Below, in pieces: positions 16,344 through 25,376 of a stretch of DNA of 42,897 nt. Within the stretch, counting starts at the first letter, position 1; every line of letters begins with the position of its first letter. The stretch is from Bacteroidales bacterium (GTDB lineage: Bacteria > Bacteroidota > Bacteroidia > Bacteroidales > Muribaculaceae). The notes under the pieces were generated by a model. It did not search any database, was not told the origin of the DNA, and saw nothing but the letters and a program-made list of their open reading frames with translations. The DNA lies in contig CAAFXO010000019.1 in assembly GCA_900766975.1 (NCBI GenBank), positions 1-42,897 of the forward strand. Reading direction: 5' to 3'. The position numbers and the translations under genes are program-made.

Positions 16344-18467
16344 ATGGCAAAGAAGAAAAACAACAAAGCGAACATTCTATTCCGATATGGTGTGATCACT
16401 ATCGGATTTGCCCTCATGAGTCTGATGATCATGTTCAAAGTATTCCAGACCACGGTGATCGAGGCAAAAAATTGGAACGACTATGCGAAGAAAGAACTAT
16501 CCAAGATGACTGTTATCACGCCCGAGCGAGGGAGCATCCTGGCAGATGATGGCAGCATTCTGGCATGCAATCTTACACTCTACGACATCAAAATAGACCT
16601 TCGCCATGACAAAATCAGAAAGATGAAGGTGATCCCCTGGGCATCGGTAGACTCGCTTGCCGACTCTCTCGACCGCTACTATCCTCGTCGACCCAATCTG
16701 GATAAGATGCCCCCTGACTCTTTCCAAAAATACTCGTGGCACACTCGTCTGAAAAAGGAATTTGAGAAAGATCCGGATAAGCGTAATCGTGCTCTGCGCT
16801 TGGCAAAGAAGCAGGGACTGGAGGATTTCAATAGGATTCGTAACTTCCCCTTCTTGCGCACACTGGGCAAGAAATGCAAGCCTCTCTACAAGGAGGTGAG
16901 GCCGACACGTCTCTATCCATACGGCGATATGGCATGTCTAAGTATAGGACGTGTGAATGAGGATCAAAAAACTAAAGAGATACATGGCTATTCCGGGCTT
17001 GAGAAAGACTTGGATTCACTCCTCTATGGCAAACCGGGATTAGCCAAAAAGACAGCCTTGACGCAAGGCATCGGCAACTGGATCTCAGTGCCGGCGGTGA
17101 GAGGATACGACATACACTCGACTATCAACATCGACCTTCAAGAGATGCTCGAAGATGAACTGAAGGATATATGTGTCGAATCGAAAGCAGAGTGGGGCAC
17201 AGCCGTGCTGATGGAGGTAAAGACCGGAGAGATCAAAGCGATCTCCAACATCGAACTTCTCGAAGATGGCACCTACGGCGAGGCAATGAATAGGGCAGTG
17301 CTACCCTACGAGCCGGGCTCGGTGATGAAGCCGATATCGCTGATGATCGCCTTCGAAGATGGTCTTGTGAAGAGTGTCAACGATATGGTGGATTGCAGCC
17401 CTTTCATGCGGACAAGCGACCCTCATGGCAGCGGCCCCAAGACGATGAAGCAAGTCATCGAACAGTCATCGAACACCGGTATCTCGCGTGTCATCTTCCG
17501 TGGCTATGCCCAGCATCCCGAGAAATGGTATGACCGTCTGAAGGGATTGGGATTCTTTGAGCCGATGCATTCGGGCATCGCCTTTGAGAAGACACCTCGC
17601 ATACGTCGTCTGGTCGATAAGGACTCAAAAGGGAACAACATCACCATGACTGCACGCCACCTCGACTTGGCCCGTCAGGCTTACGGATATAACACCGAAT
17701 TGCCACCCCTCTTCACACTCTCGGTCTATAACGCCATCGCCAACGACGGCAAGTATGTGCGTCCCCACTTGGTGAGAAGTCTTATCGACGAGAATGGACG
17801 CGACTCGGTGCTGAAGATCAGTTATATCCGCGACAGCATTTGCTCGGCGGCGACAGCCCGCAAGGTCAGAGAGTGTATCCACGAAGTAGTGTGGGGAGAC
17901 CATGGCACAGCCCGAATGGTCCGTGACGACCGCGTCAAAATCGTGGGCAAAACAGGTACGGCATACCCCGTGGAGCATGGTGTATACAACACTGCCAAGC
18001 GCCGCTATGCCTTCGCCGGATTCTTCCCCTACGAGAATCCTCAATACTCTTGCATCGTGCTGATACTCGCCAACGCCGGCACATCCGCCAACCGCACCTC
18101 AGGGCAGGTGCTCAAGAACATGGCTATCAAGATGTACTCGCGTGGCATGCTCAATAACTCCTCGACCTTCACCGCTGAGAAGACCCCCTCCTCTCCTGTG
18201 ATCAGCGCCTCCACCCGAGGCCTTGGTGCTGCCGGCAATGCTATAAACATCACCTCGGTGAAGAGATTGAAACCGGCCTCAGACACTCCGCAAGGCACTG
18301 TGCCCAATGTCGTAGGTTATGACATCGCTGATGCCATAGCCCACCTCGAAAAGATCGGTCTGAACGTTAAGACGCGAGGACAAGGGATGGTGACTTCGCA
18401 GTCGATACCTCCCGGCACTCCCATCAAGCGGGGTGGCTCTATCCTACTATATCTCTCCACAAAGTGA
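16344..18467 (+). CDS. ftsI: Septal transpeptidase FtsI (PBP3) with a PASTA domain
   Basis: Crosslinks septal peptidoglycan. 707 residues: one N-terminal membrane anchor (about 13-35), a dimerisation domain, and the transpeptidase with S326 and K329 in EPGSVMKP, the S375-S376-N377 triad and K536-T537-G538 in VGKTGTA. The tail (about 652-707, VPNVVGYDIADAIAHLEKIG) is a single PASTA domain, as in many Bacteroidetes and Gram-positive homologues but not in E. coli. The pairing with FtsW, encoded four genes on, is the polymerase-crosslinker unit of the septum. Confidence 0.94.
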   Translation: MAKKKNNKANILFRYGVITIGFALMSLMIMFKVFQTTVIEAKNWNDYAKKELSKMTVITPERGSILADDGSILACNLTLYDIKIDLRHDKIRKMKVIPWASVDSLADSLDRYYPRRPNLDKMPPDSFQKYSWHTRLKKEFEKDPDKRNRALRLAKKQGLEDFNRIRNFPFLRTLGKKCKPLYKEVRPTRLYPYGDMACLSIGRVNEDQKTKEIHGYSGLEKDLDSLLYGKPGLAKKTALTQGIGNWISVPAVRGYDIHSTINIDLQEMLEDELKDICVESKAEWGTAVLMEVKTGEIKAISNIELLEDGTYGEAMNRAVLPYEPGSVMKPISLMIAFEDGLVKSVNDMVDCSPFMRTSDPHGSGPKTMKQVIEQSSNTGISRVIFRGYAQHPEKWYDRLKGLGFFEPMHSGIAFEKTPRIRRLVDKDSKGNNITMTARHLDLARQAYGYNTELPPLFTLSVYNAIANDGKYVRPHLVRSLIDENGRDSVLKISYIRDSICSAATARKVRECIHEVVWGDHGTARMVRDDRVKIVGKTGTAYPVEHGVYNTAKRRYAFAGFFPYENPQYSCIVLILANAGTSANRTSGQVLKNMAIKMYSRGMLNNSSTFTAEKTPSSPVISASTRGLGAAGNAINITSVKRLKPASDTPQGTVPNVVGYDIADAIAHLEKIGLNVKTRGQGMVTSQSIPPGTPIKRGGSILLYLSTK

Positions 18468-18502
18468 TCGAGCCTATCCTCCAAAAAAAGAATTGATTAT
18501 AA

Positions 18503-18528
18503 ATGCTCCCGACATGAGCCGGGGGCAT
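18503..18528 (+). other. Hairpin between ftsI and murE
   Basis: ATGCTCCCG pairs with CGGGGGCAT (one G-U) around an 8-base loop. No T-run follows (AACCATAAAG), so it is more likely an RNA-processing or stability element than a full terminator. Confidence 0.5.
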
Positions 18529-18567
18529 CAACCATAAAGAAATAAAAACGAAAAAACAGATAAAACC

Positions 18568-20031
18568 ATGACGATCAAACTATCAAAGCTTCTTGAGGAG
18601 ATCAAGCCTCTCGAAGTGATCGGAGAAACTGACAAGAACATAATAGGCGTGCATAGCGACTCACGCAAAGTCGAGAAAGACTCTCTATTTGTGGCCGTGA
18701 GAGGCGTTACGACCGATGGTCATAAATACATCCCCGTGGTGGCGAGCACTCACGTGGGGGCTATCGTATGTGAGAACCTCCCCTCGACTCTCGAGAAGGG
18801 TATCACCTACGTGAGAGTCGCCAACTCCGCCGAAGCCCTCGGCATATTGGCATCGGCATGGTATGGGCATCCCTCTTCCAAGCTAAAACTCGTGGGTGTC
18901 ACCGGCACCAACGGCAAGACCACCACAGCCACCCTGCTCTATGAGATGGCTAAACTCGAAGGCTACAAAGCCGGTCTTCTCTCCACCGTCTGCAACTATA
19001 TCCAGGATCGTGCCATCCCCACCACTCACACCACACCCGACCCTTTGACTCTCAACGAGCTCCTCGCCGAGATGGTCGATGCCGGTTGTGACTACGCTTT
19101 TATGGAGGTGTCGAGCCACGCCGCACAGCAGCATCGTATCGCCGGTCTGAAGTTCAAGGGTGGTATCTTCTCCAACCTTACTCGCGACCACCTCGACTAT
19201 CATGGCACTGTCGATAATTACATCAACGCCAAGAAGATGTTTTTCGACCTCCTCCCCGACGATGCCTTCGCATTAGTCAATATCGATGACAAGGTCGGCA
19301 TGTATATGACCCAGAACACTCGTGCCAAGGTCTACACCTACTCACTTCGTGCTGAGGCTGACTTCCGTTGCAAGATACTTGAGACACGTCTTGACGGCAC
19401 ACTTTTGGATCTTGACAACAATGAGATCGAAGTAGGCTTCACCGGCCGCTTCAATGCCTACAACCTGACAGCAGTCTATGGGGCAGCGATTCTGACCGGA
19501 TTCCCGCGTGAGGAGGTGGCAGTCAACATGAGTCGTTTGGTGCCGGTGGCAGGTCGTTTCCAGACCTTCCGTTCGGCAGATGGAGTGACTGCAATCGTCG
19601 ACTATGCCCACACACCCGATGCGCTGGTCAATGTGCTTGACACGATCCGCGAGGTAGTGGGTGCTGATGGCAAGATCACGACAGTGGTGGGTGCCGGAGG
19701 TAATCGCGACCATGGCAAGCGCCCGATGATGGCACGCGAAGCTGCCTGCCGCAGCGACCTGCTCCTGCTCACCAGCGACAACCCGCGCGATGAGAACCCC
19801 GATGACATCATCGCCGACATGCGCGCCGGGCTCACCGAAGATGAACTCCGCCGCACCATCTGCATCACCGACCGCCGCGAAGCCATCAAGACTGCTGTCC
19901 GCATGGCTGCTCCCGGCACTGTGATTCTCATCGCCGGCAAGGGTCACGAACCATACCAAGAGGTGAAGGGGGTCCGTCATCACTTCGACGACCGCGAAGA
20001 GGTGGAACGCGAACTCGCCGCCCGATCTTAA
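18568..20031 (+). CDS. murE: UDP-MurNAc-L-Ala-D-Glu:meso-diaminopimelate ligase
   Basis: Adds the third amino acid of the peptidoglycan stem peptide, using ATP. The P-loop is GVTGTNGKTTT (about 109-119). D404-N405-P406-R407 (DNPRDENP) is the signature of ligases that use meso-diaminopimelate rather than lysine, so the wall should be of the mDAP type; this agrees with dapB in the same window. The length of 487 residues is normal. Confidence 0.95.
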   Translation: MTIKLSKLLEEIKPLEVIGETDKNIIGVHSDSRKVEKDSLFVAVRGVTTDGHKYIPVVASTHVGAIVCENLPSTLEKGITYVRVANSAEALGILASAWYGHPSSKLKLVGVTGTNGKTTTATLLYEMAKLEGYKAGLLSTVCNYIQDRAIPTTHTTPDPLTLNELLAEMVDAGCDYAFMEVSSHAAQQHRIAGLKFKGGIFSNLTRDHLDYHGTVDNYINAKKMFFDLLPDDAFALVNIDDKVGMYMTQNTRAKVYTYSLRAEADFRCKILETRLDGTLLDLDNNEIEVGFTGRFNAYNLTAVYGAAILTGFPREEVAVNMSRLVPVAGRFQTFRSADGVTAIVDYAHTPDALVNVLDTIREVVGADGKITTVVGAGGNRDHGKRPMMAREAACRSDLLLLTSDNPRDENPDDIIADMRAGLTEDELRRTICITDRREAIKTAVRMAAPGTVILIAGKGHEPYQEVKGVRHHFDDREEVERELAARS

Positions 20032-20070
20032 CTACTCCTATTTTTCAACTATCTCAATCCTTCTTAACCT

Positions 20071-21345
20071 ATGTTTTATTGGCTGATAGACACATTCGAC
20101 GGTTGGAATATGCCGGGGCGTAACCTCGTATATTTCATCACCTTCAGAGCCGGTTTCGCTTTCGCTCTGGCCCTTATCATCGCTTTGGTTTTCGGTCACA
20201 AGATCATACGTCGACTTCAGCGTATGCAGATCGGCGAAGAGGTCCGCAACCTCGGCCTCGAGGGGCAACTCAGCAAGAAGGGCACTCCCACCATGGGTGG
20301 CGTCATCATCATACTCGCCACTCTCTTGCCTTGTCTACTGATCGGCAACCTCGCCAACATCTATATGATATTGATGATCATCGCCACCCTCTGGATGGGA
20401 TTGATCGGGTTCCTCGATGATTATCGCAAACTGAAATACCATAACAAGGATGGTCTGAAGGGTAAATATAAAGTCACCGGGCAAGTGGGCCTGGGTCTCT
20501 TGGTCGGCCTCACCATGTGGCTCTCGCCGCAGATCGTGATGAGTGAAAACTTCGAGCGCCAGACCGTGGTAGCCAACGAGACAGTGACCGAAGTGCTCCA
20601 CTCCACCGACGAGATCAAATCGCCGCAGACCACTATCCCATTCGTCAAGAACAATAACTTCAACTATCAGTGGCTCACCTCCTGGATTCCCGACCGCAAC
20701 AGCGCCGAGACCCTCGGCTGGCTCGTCTTCGTGCTCGTAGTCGTTTTCGCAGTCACGGCAGTGAGCAATGGAGCTAACCTCACCGATGGCATCGACGGCC
20801 TCTGCGCCGGAACTTCCGCCATAATCGGAGCAGCTCTGCTGATTATGGCTTATCTCGGCGGTAATGTCATATATTCGAGCTATCTGAACATCATGTATAT
20901 CCCCGGATCGGAGGAACTCGTGGTGTTCGCCGGGGCTTTCATCGGCGCCCTGATTGGCTTCCTTTGGTATAACTCATTCCCGGCGCAAGTCTTTATGGGA
21001 GACACCGGATCACTCACCCTGGGTGGTATCATCGCCGTGTTCGCCATCTTGATTCGCAAGGAGCTCCTGATACCCCTGCTCTGCCTGATCTTCTTCCTCG
21101 AAGACCTCTCGGTGATAATGCAGGTGGCTTATTTCAAATATACCAAACGAAAATATGGCGAAGGAAGGCGCATCTTCAAGATGACTCCACTCCATCACCA
21201 CTTCCAGAAGGCTGCCGACCCGAATGCTATGGTGAAATGGAACCATCCCACCAACCCGATGCACGAGAACAAGATCGTGACTCGCTTCTGGATCATCGGC
21301 ATCCTCTTGGCTGCCATCACTTTCGTAACTCTCAAAATCAGATAA
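20071..21345 (+). CDS. mraY: Phospho-MurNAc-pentapeptide transferase
   Basis: Transfers the phospho-MurNAc-pentapeptide to undecaprenyl phosphate to form lipid I in the inner membrane. About ten membrane helices; the catalytic loops GFLDDYRKL (about 114-122) and NLTDGIDGL and the MTPLHHHF motif are clear. At 424 residues it is longer than E. coli MraY because of an extra loop of about 50 residues near 165-215, common in this phylum. Confidence 0.95.
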   Translation: MFYWLIDTFDGWNMPGRNLVYFITFRAGFAFALALIIALVFGHKIIRRLQRMQIGEEVRNLGLEGQLSKKGTPTMGGVIIILATLLPCLLIGNLANIYMILMIIATLWMGLIGFLDDYRKLKYHNKDGLKGKYKVTGQVGLGLLVGLTMWLSPQIVMSENFERQTVVANETVTEVLHSTDEIKSPQTTIPFVKNNNFNYQWLTSWIPDRNSAETLGWLVFVLVVVFAVTAVSNGANLTDGIDGLCAGTSAIIGAALLIMAYLGGNVIYSSYLNIMYIPGSEELVVFAGAFIGALIGFLWYNSFPAQVFMGDTGSLTLGGIIAVFAILIRKELLIPLLCLIFFLEDLSVIMQVAYFKYTKRKYGEGRRIFKMTPLHHHFQKAADPNAMVKWNHPTNPMHENKIVTRFWIIGILLAAITFVTLKIR

Positions 21346-21360
21346 TCGACCTTAATAATT

Positions 21361-22704
21361 ATGGAAAAACTTGTAGTGCTGGGTGGAGGTGAAAGCGGCG
21401 TCGGTGCTGCTATCCTCGGCAAAACCAAAGGTATGGATGTATTCCTCAGCGATATGGGGGAGATCAAGCCTCAATATATAGCCATGCTCGAAGAGGAGGG
21501 AATCCCCTACGAGCAGGGGAAACACACCGAAGATCGTCTGCTCGATGCCGACTTGGTGGTGAAGAGCCCCGGCATCCCCCCATACGCACCATTAGTCAAA
21601 AAATTCACCGAGAAGGGCACTCCGGTCATCTCCGAGATTGAGTTTGCCGGCCGCTACACCGACGCCAAGATGGTGTGCATCACCGGCAGCAACGGCAAGA
21701 CCACCACTACCCTTCTGACTTATCATATCCTCAAGGCTGCCGGTCTCAATGTCGGATTGGCGGGAAATGTCGGCAAGAGCATGGCTCTTCAGGTGGCTCG
21801 CGAGCATCACGACGTATATGTCATCGAGCTCTCCAGCTTCCAACTCGAGAATATGTATGACTTCAAAGCCGGGATTGCCATCATCATGAACATCACACCC
21901 GACCATCTCGACCGCTACGACCATAAGATGGAGAATTATATCGCCGCCAAGTTCCGCATCTTGCAGAACCAGGGACCGGAAGATTATTTCATCTACTGGA
22001 TGGACGATCCGATCGTGAGTGAGCAGATCAAGCATGTGCAGAGCGAAGCCATCAAGATGCCCTTCAGCGAACTTGAGCAGGAGGGGGCTATGGCATACGT
22101 CAAGGATGGCATCGTGCATTTCAACACCCCGACCGAGATCTGGGAGATCCCACGCGATCGCCTCTCACTCACCGGGCTTCACAACCTCTATAACTCCATG
22201 GCTGCCGGTCTCTCGGCGAGTCTGCTTAACATAAAGAAAGAGACTATCCGCCATGCTCTCGAGGATTTCGAGGCGGTGGAACATCGTCTCGAGTTCGTGG
22301 CTGATGTCGACGGCGTCAGATATATCAATGACTCGAAAGCCACCAATGTCAACTCTACCTGGTATGCCCTGGAGAGTATGACCCGTCCCACCATTCTGAT
22401 CCTGGGTGGCAAGGATAAGGGTAATGACTATACCGAGATTGAAGAGCTGGTCCGCGAGAAGGTCAAAGCCATCGTCTGCATGGGTAAGGATAATGCCAAA
22501 CTCCTCGACTTCTTCGGCGACAAGGTGGCTGCGATCCGCGACACTCACTCCATCTCCGACGCTGTCAAGGCTTGTGCCGAACTTGCCGACGAGGGGGATA
22601 CGGTGCTCCTCTCCCCCTGCTGTGCCAGCTTCGACCTCTTCAGCAGCTATGAAGATCGAGGCAGAAAGTTCAAGGCCGAAGTCCGCGCCATGTATAAGGG
22701 ATAA
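21361..22704 (+). CDS. murD: UDP-MurNAc-L-Ala:D-glutamate ligase
   Basis: Adds D-glutamate to the stem peptide. The P-loop GSNGKTTTT starts at G109; NITPDHLDRYDH and the C-terminal LSPCCASFDLFSSYEDRG are typical for MurD. It starts 15 bases after the mraY stop. Confidence 0.95.
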   Translation: MEKLVVLGGGESGVGAAILGKTKGMDVFLSDMGEIKPQYIAMLEEEGIPYEQGKHTEDRLLDADLVVKSPGIPPYAPLVKKFTEKGTPVISEIEFAGRYTDAKMVCITGSNGKTTTTLLTYHILKAAGLNVGLAGNVGKSMALQVAREHHDVYVIELSSFQLENMYDFKAGIAIIMNITPDHLDRYDHKMENYIAAKFRILQNQGPEDYFIYWMDDPIVSEQIKHVQSEAIKMPFSELEQEGAMAYVKDGIVHFNTPTEIWEIPRDRLSLTGLHNLYNSMAAGLSASLLNIKKETIRHALEDFEAVEHRLEFVADVDGVRYINDSKATNVNSTWYALESMTRPTILILGGKDKGNDYTEIEELVREKVKAIVCMGKDNAKLLDFFGDKVAAIRDTHSISDAVKACAELADEGDTVLLSPCCASFDLFSSYEDRGRKFKAEVRAMYKG

Positions 22705-22770
22705 CCCTTAAAGGACAAACCACTACCCTTTTGTTTTTATTACGAACCGACTCATAAACTCCTCACCGAA

Positions 22771-24207
22771 ATGACCAACGAATACGACGAATTAGAGATC
22801 CGCGACAATTCTCAGCCCGAAGAGGTCCAAGAAAGCAGCAACGACAAGAAGAAGAGGGAAGAAGAACTCCAAAAAGCCCTCAAAGCCGAAACGGCACAAA
22901 AAGAGGCGATGAACAAGATCAAGGGGCGTCCCGATCCCTACATCTGGGGCATCTATATCATGTTCCTCGTGATCAGTGTGATCGAACTTTACAGCGCATC
23001 GAGCACGGAAGTGACCGGAGGGAATGTCTACATGCCTCTGATCCGTCATGGTGTGTTCCTGCTGATCGGATTGGGTATCGTGCTCTGGCTTCAGAAGACA
23101 CCCTATACCATCATCAATAAATTCGCCTGGGCATTCGGTATAGTCTCCCTGATCTTGCTGCTGATATCATCATTCTTCGGCAGTGAGATCAATGGCGCCC
23201 AGCGTGCCATCGCCCTGCCGGGAGGAGCCACCATCCAGCCTGCCGAGATCGTGAAACTCGCCGTGGTGTGTCTCTTAGCCTCAATCTTCGGCAAGAACCA
23301 GACCCCGGGTGGCGTCACCAATAAGGGCATTATCGTCGCTGCCGCTGTGGTGCTGATATTCTCCGGATGCCTCTGGAAGAATGGTCTTACCAACACCATC
23401 TTGCTGATGTGTGTGAGCCTCTGTATGATGCTGATCGGGGGTGTGCCGATGCGCAAATTCGGCATCGTGATTCTGGTATATTGCGTGGGTGGAGGGGCTC
23501 TCTACCTCTTCCGATATGCCACTCCCGATGATTCGGAATATGACCGCGTAGTGGAGCGCCAGGAACTTGAGATGCAGCAGGCCTCCAATGGTGGTGCCAT
23601 CATCAACGTCGAATCAAAAAAATCGGGCGACCGCTCCGGGACTCACATAAATCGTGTAAAACGATTCCTTGGAGGTGTCCATCCCGGCGATTCGATCACC
23701 GACGACAATCGCCAAGTGATAATGTCGAAATTCTCACAAGCCAACGGCGGCCTCTTCGGTCAGGGTCCCGGCAATTCGCGTGAGAGTGCTCGTCTCCCTT
23801 TGGCATTCTCCGATTATATCTATTCGATCATAATCGAAGACACCGGCTTCGTGGGGGGTGCATTCCTCCTGATCTTATACCTTCTGCTTCTGGCGCGTGC
23901 CGGCAGAATCGCCTATAAGTGCTCACGAGCCTTCCCGGCATTCCTCATCTTGGGATGCGCCGTGATGGTAGTGTTCCAAGCCATGGTCCACATGGCCATC
24001 GTCTCGGGGCTATTCCCCGTCTCCGGCCAGCCATTGCCTCTAATCTCGAAAGGTGGCACCTCGATTATCGTGATGTCGGCAGCTATCGGCATCATGCTCT
24101 CTGTGGCTCGCTTTGCCGTACATTCCGACGACACTCGCCAGATACGCGCCGAGAAGAATGCTCTCCCCGACGATATCCAGGCGGCAAACTTCAGCCGACA
24201 AGGCTGA
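22771..24207 (+). CDS. ftsW: Septal peptidoglycan glycosyltransferase FtsW (SEDS family)
   Basis: Polymerises lipid II at the septum together with FtsI. 478 residues with about ten membrane helices and a hydrophilic, Glu/Lys-rich cytoplasmic head of some 50 residues that is longer than in E. coli. The SEDS signature near the end is PLPLISKGGTSIIV. An extracytoplasmic loop of about 65 residues (about 250-320) lies in the middle. Its end is followed at 24246 by the AGAACGCGCTCTTA motif. Confidence 0.93.
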   Translation: MTNEYDELEIRDNSQPEEVQESSNDKKKREEELQKALKAETAQKEAMNKIKGRPDPYIWGIYIMFLVISVIELYSASSTEVTGGNVYMPLIRHGVFLLIGLGIVLWLQKTPYTIINKFAWAFGIVSLILLLISSFFGSEINGAQRAIALPGGATIQPAEIVKLAVVCLLASIFGKNQTPGGVTNKGIIVAAAVVLIFSGCLWKNGLTNTILLMCVSLCMMLIGGVPMRKFGIVILVYCVGGGALYLFRYATPDDSEYDRVVERQELEMQQASNGGAIINVESKKSGDRSGTHINRVKRFLGGVHPGDSITDDNRQVIMSKFSQANGGLFGQGPGNSRESARLPLAFSDYIYSIIIEDTGFVGGAFLLILYLLLLARAGRIAYKCSRAFPAFLILGCAVMVVFQAMVHMAIVSGLFPVSGQPLPLISKGGTSIIVMSAAIGIMLSVARFAVHSDDTRQIRAEKNALPDDIQAANFSRQG

Positions 24208-24245
24208 TAGCGGGTCGCCACTACCCTATTTTTATCTTGAACTTT

Positions 24246-24260
24246 AGAACGCGCTCTTAA
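24246..24260. repeat. AGAACGCGCTCTTA motif, copy between ftsW and murG
   Basis: Identical over 14 bases to 7616-7629. It is preceded by ACTTT; the word TTTAGAAC also occurs at 11645, 36678 and 37383. Confidence 0.4.
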
Positions 24261-24278
24261 CCTACAAAGCTCAATACA

Positions 24279-25376
24279 ATGAACCGAAAATATAGAATTC
24301 TGATAAGTGGCGGCGGCACCGGAGGCCACATCTTCCCTGCCCTGTCGATAGCCAATGCTCTGAAGCGACGTGTCGATGCCGACATCCTCTTCGTAGGGGC
24401 GGAAAATCGCATGGAGATGGAGAAAGTGCCCGCTGCGGGATATCCCATCAAGGGGCTTCCGGTGGCAGGCTTCGATCGTCGTCATCTGCTTCGGAATTTC
24501 AGTGTCTTGCTCAAACTTGGCAAGAGCCTTACCATGGCACGCCGCATCGTCAAGGAGTTCCAACCCGACATAGCCATCGGCGTCGGTGGATATTGCTCGG
24601 GGCCTACCCTCAAGGCTGCTCAACGCGCCGGAGTGCCCACACTGATACAGGAACAAAATTCTTACGCCGGAGTCACCAATAAGCTTCTCGCCAAGCGTGC
24701 CGACCGCATCTGTGTGGCTTACGACGGCATGGAGCGTTTCTTCCCCGCCGACAAGATTATCAAATTAGGCAATCCGGTGCGCAAGGATCTTCTCGACAAG
24801 GATCCCGATCCGGAGCAGTCGCGTGCCGGTTTCGGTCTCAATCCGAAGCGCCCGACGCTCCTTGCCATCGGCGGTTCGCTCGGCGCTCTGACCATCAATG
24901 AGAGCCTCGAAGCGGGTGTAAAGCGCCTCGTGGATAGTGGCGCTCAGGTGATCTGGCAGACCGGAAAGCATTTCGGCGACCGCGCCCTGACTGCCGCCAA
25001 AGGCCTGCAAGGGGTGGTAGTGACCCCTTTCATCAATGATATGGCTTCTGCCTACGCCGCTGCCGATATCGTGATATCTCGCGCCGGAGCCGGATCTATC
25101 AGCGAACTCGAATTGCTCGGGAAGGCAGCCATTCTCGTGCCTTCGCCCAATGTCGCCGAGGATCATCAGACCAAAAATGCACAAGCCCTCGCATGTCGCA
25201 ATGCCGCTATACTCGTGCCCGACTCCGAGGCGAGACAACGCCTTGTCGACGTGGCCCTGCAACTCCTGGCTGACTCCGATAGCCGCAATAAGATGAAGGA
25301 AGAAATTTCAAAATTGGCTATGCGACAAAGCGACGAACGCATCGCCGATGAAGTCTTAAAACTGATCGAAAGATGA
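24279..25376 (+). CDS. murG: Lipid II synthase (N-acetylglucosaminyltransferase MurG)
   Basis: Adds GlcNAc to lipid I on the cytoplasmic face of the membrane. A GT-B enzyme of family 28: glycine-rich SGGGTGGHIFPAL (9-21), GVGGYCSGP, QEQNSYAGVTNKLLA and the donor-binding SRAGAGSISEL are all present. The end overlaps murC by 4 bases (ATGA). Confidence 0.95.
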   Translation: MNRKYRILISGGGTGGHIFPALSIANALKRRVDADILFVGAENRMEMEKVPAAGYPIKGLPVAGFDRRHLLRNFSVLLKLGKSLTMARRIVKEFQPDIAIGVGGYCSGPTLKAAQRAGVPTLIQEQNSYAGVTNKLLAKRADRICVAYDGMERFFPADKIIKLGNPVRKDLLDKDPDPEQSRAGFGLNPKRPTLLAIGGSLGALTINESLEAGVKRLVDSGAQVIWQTGKHFGDRALTAAKGLQGVVVTPFINDMASAYAAADIVISRAGAGSISELELLGKAAILVPSPNVAEDHQTKNAQALACRNAAILVPDSEARQRLVDVALQLLADSDSRNKMKEEISKLAMRQSDERIADEVLKLIER

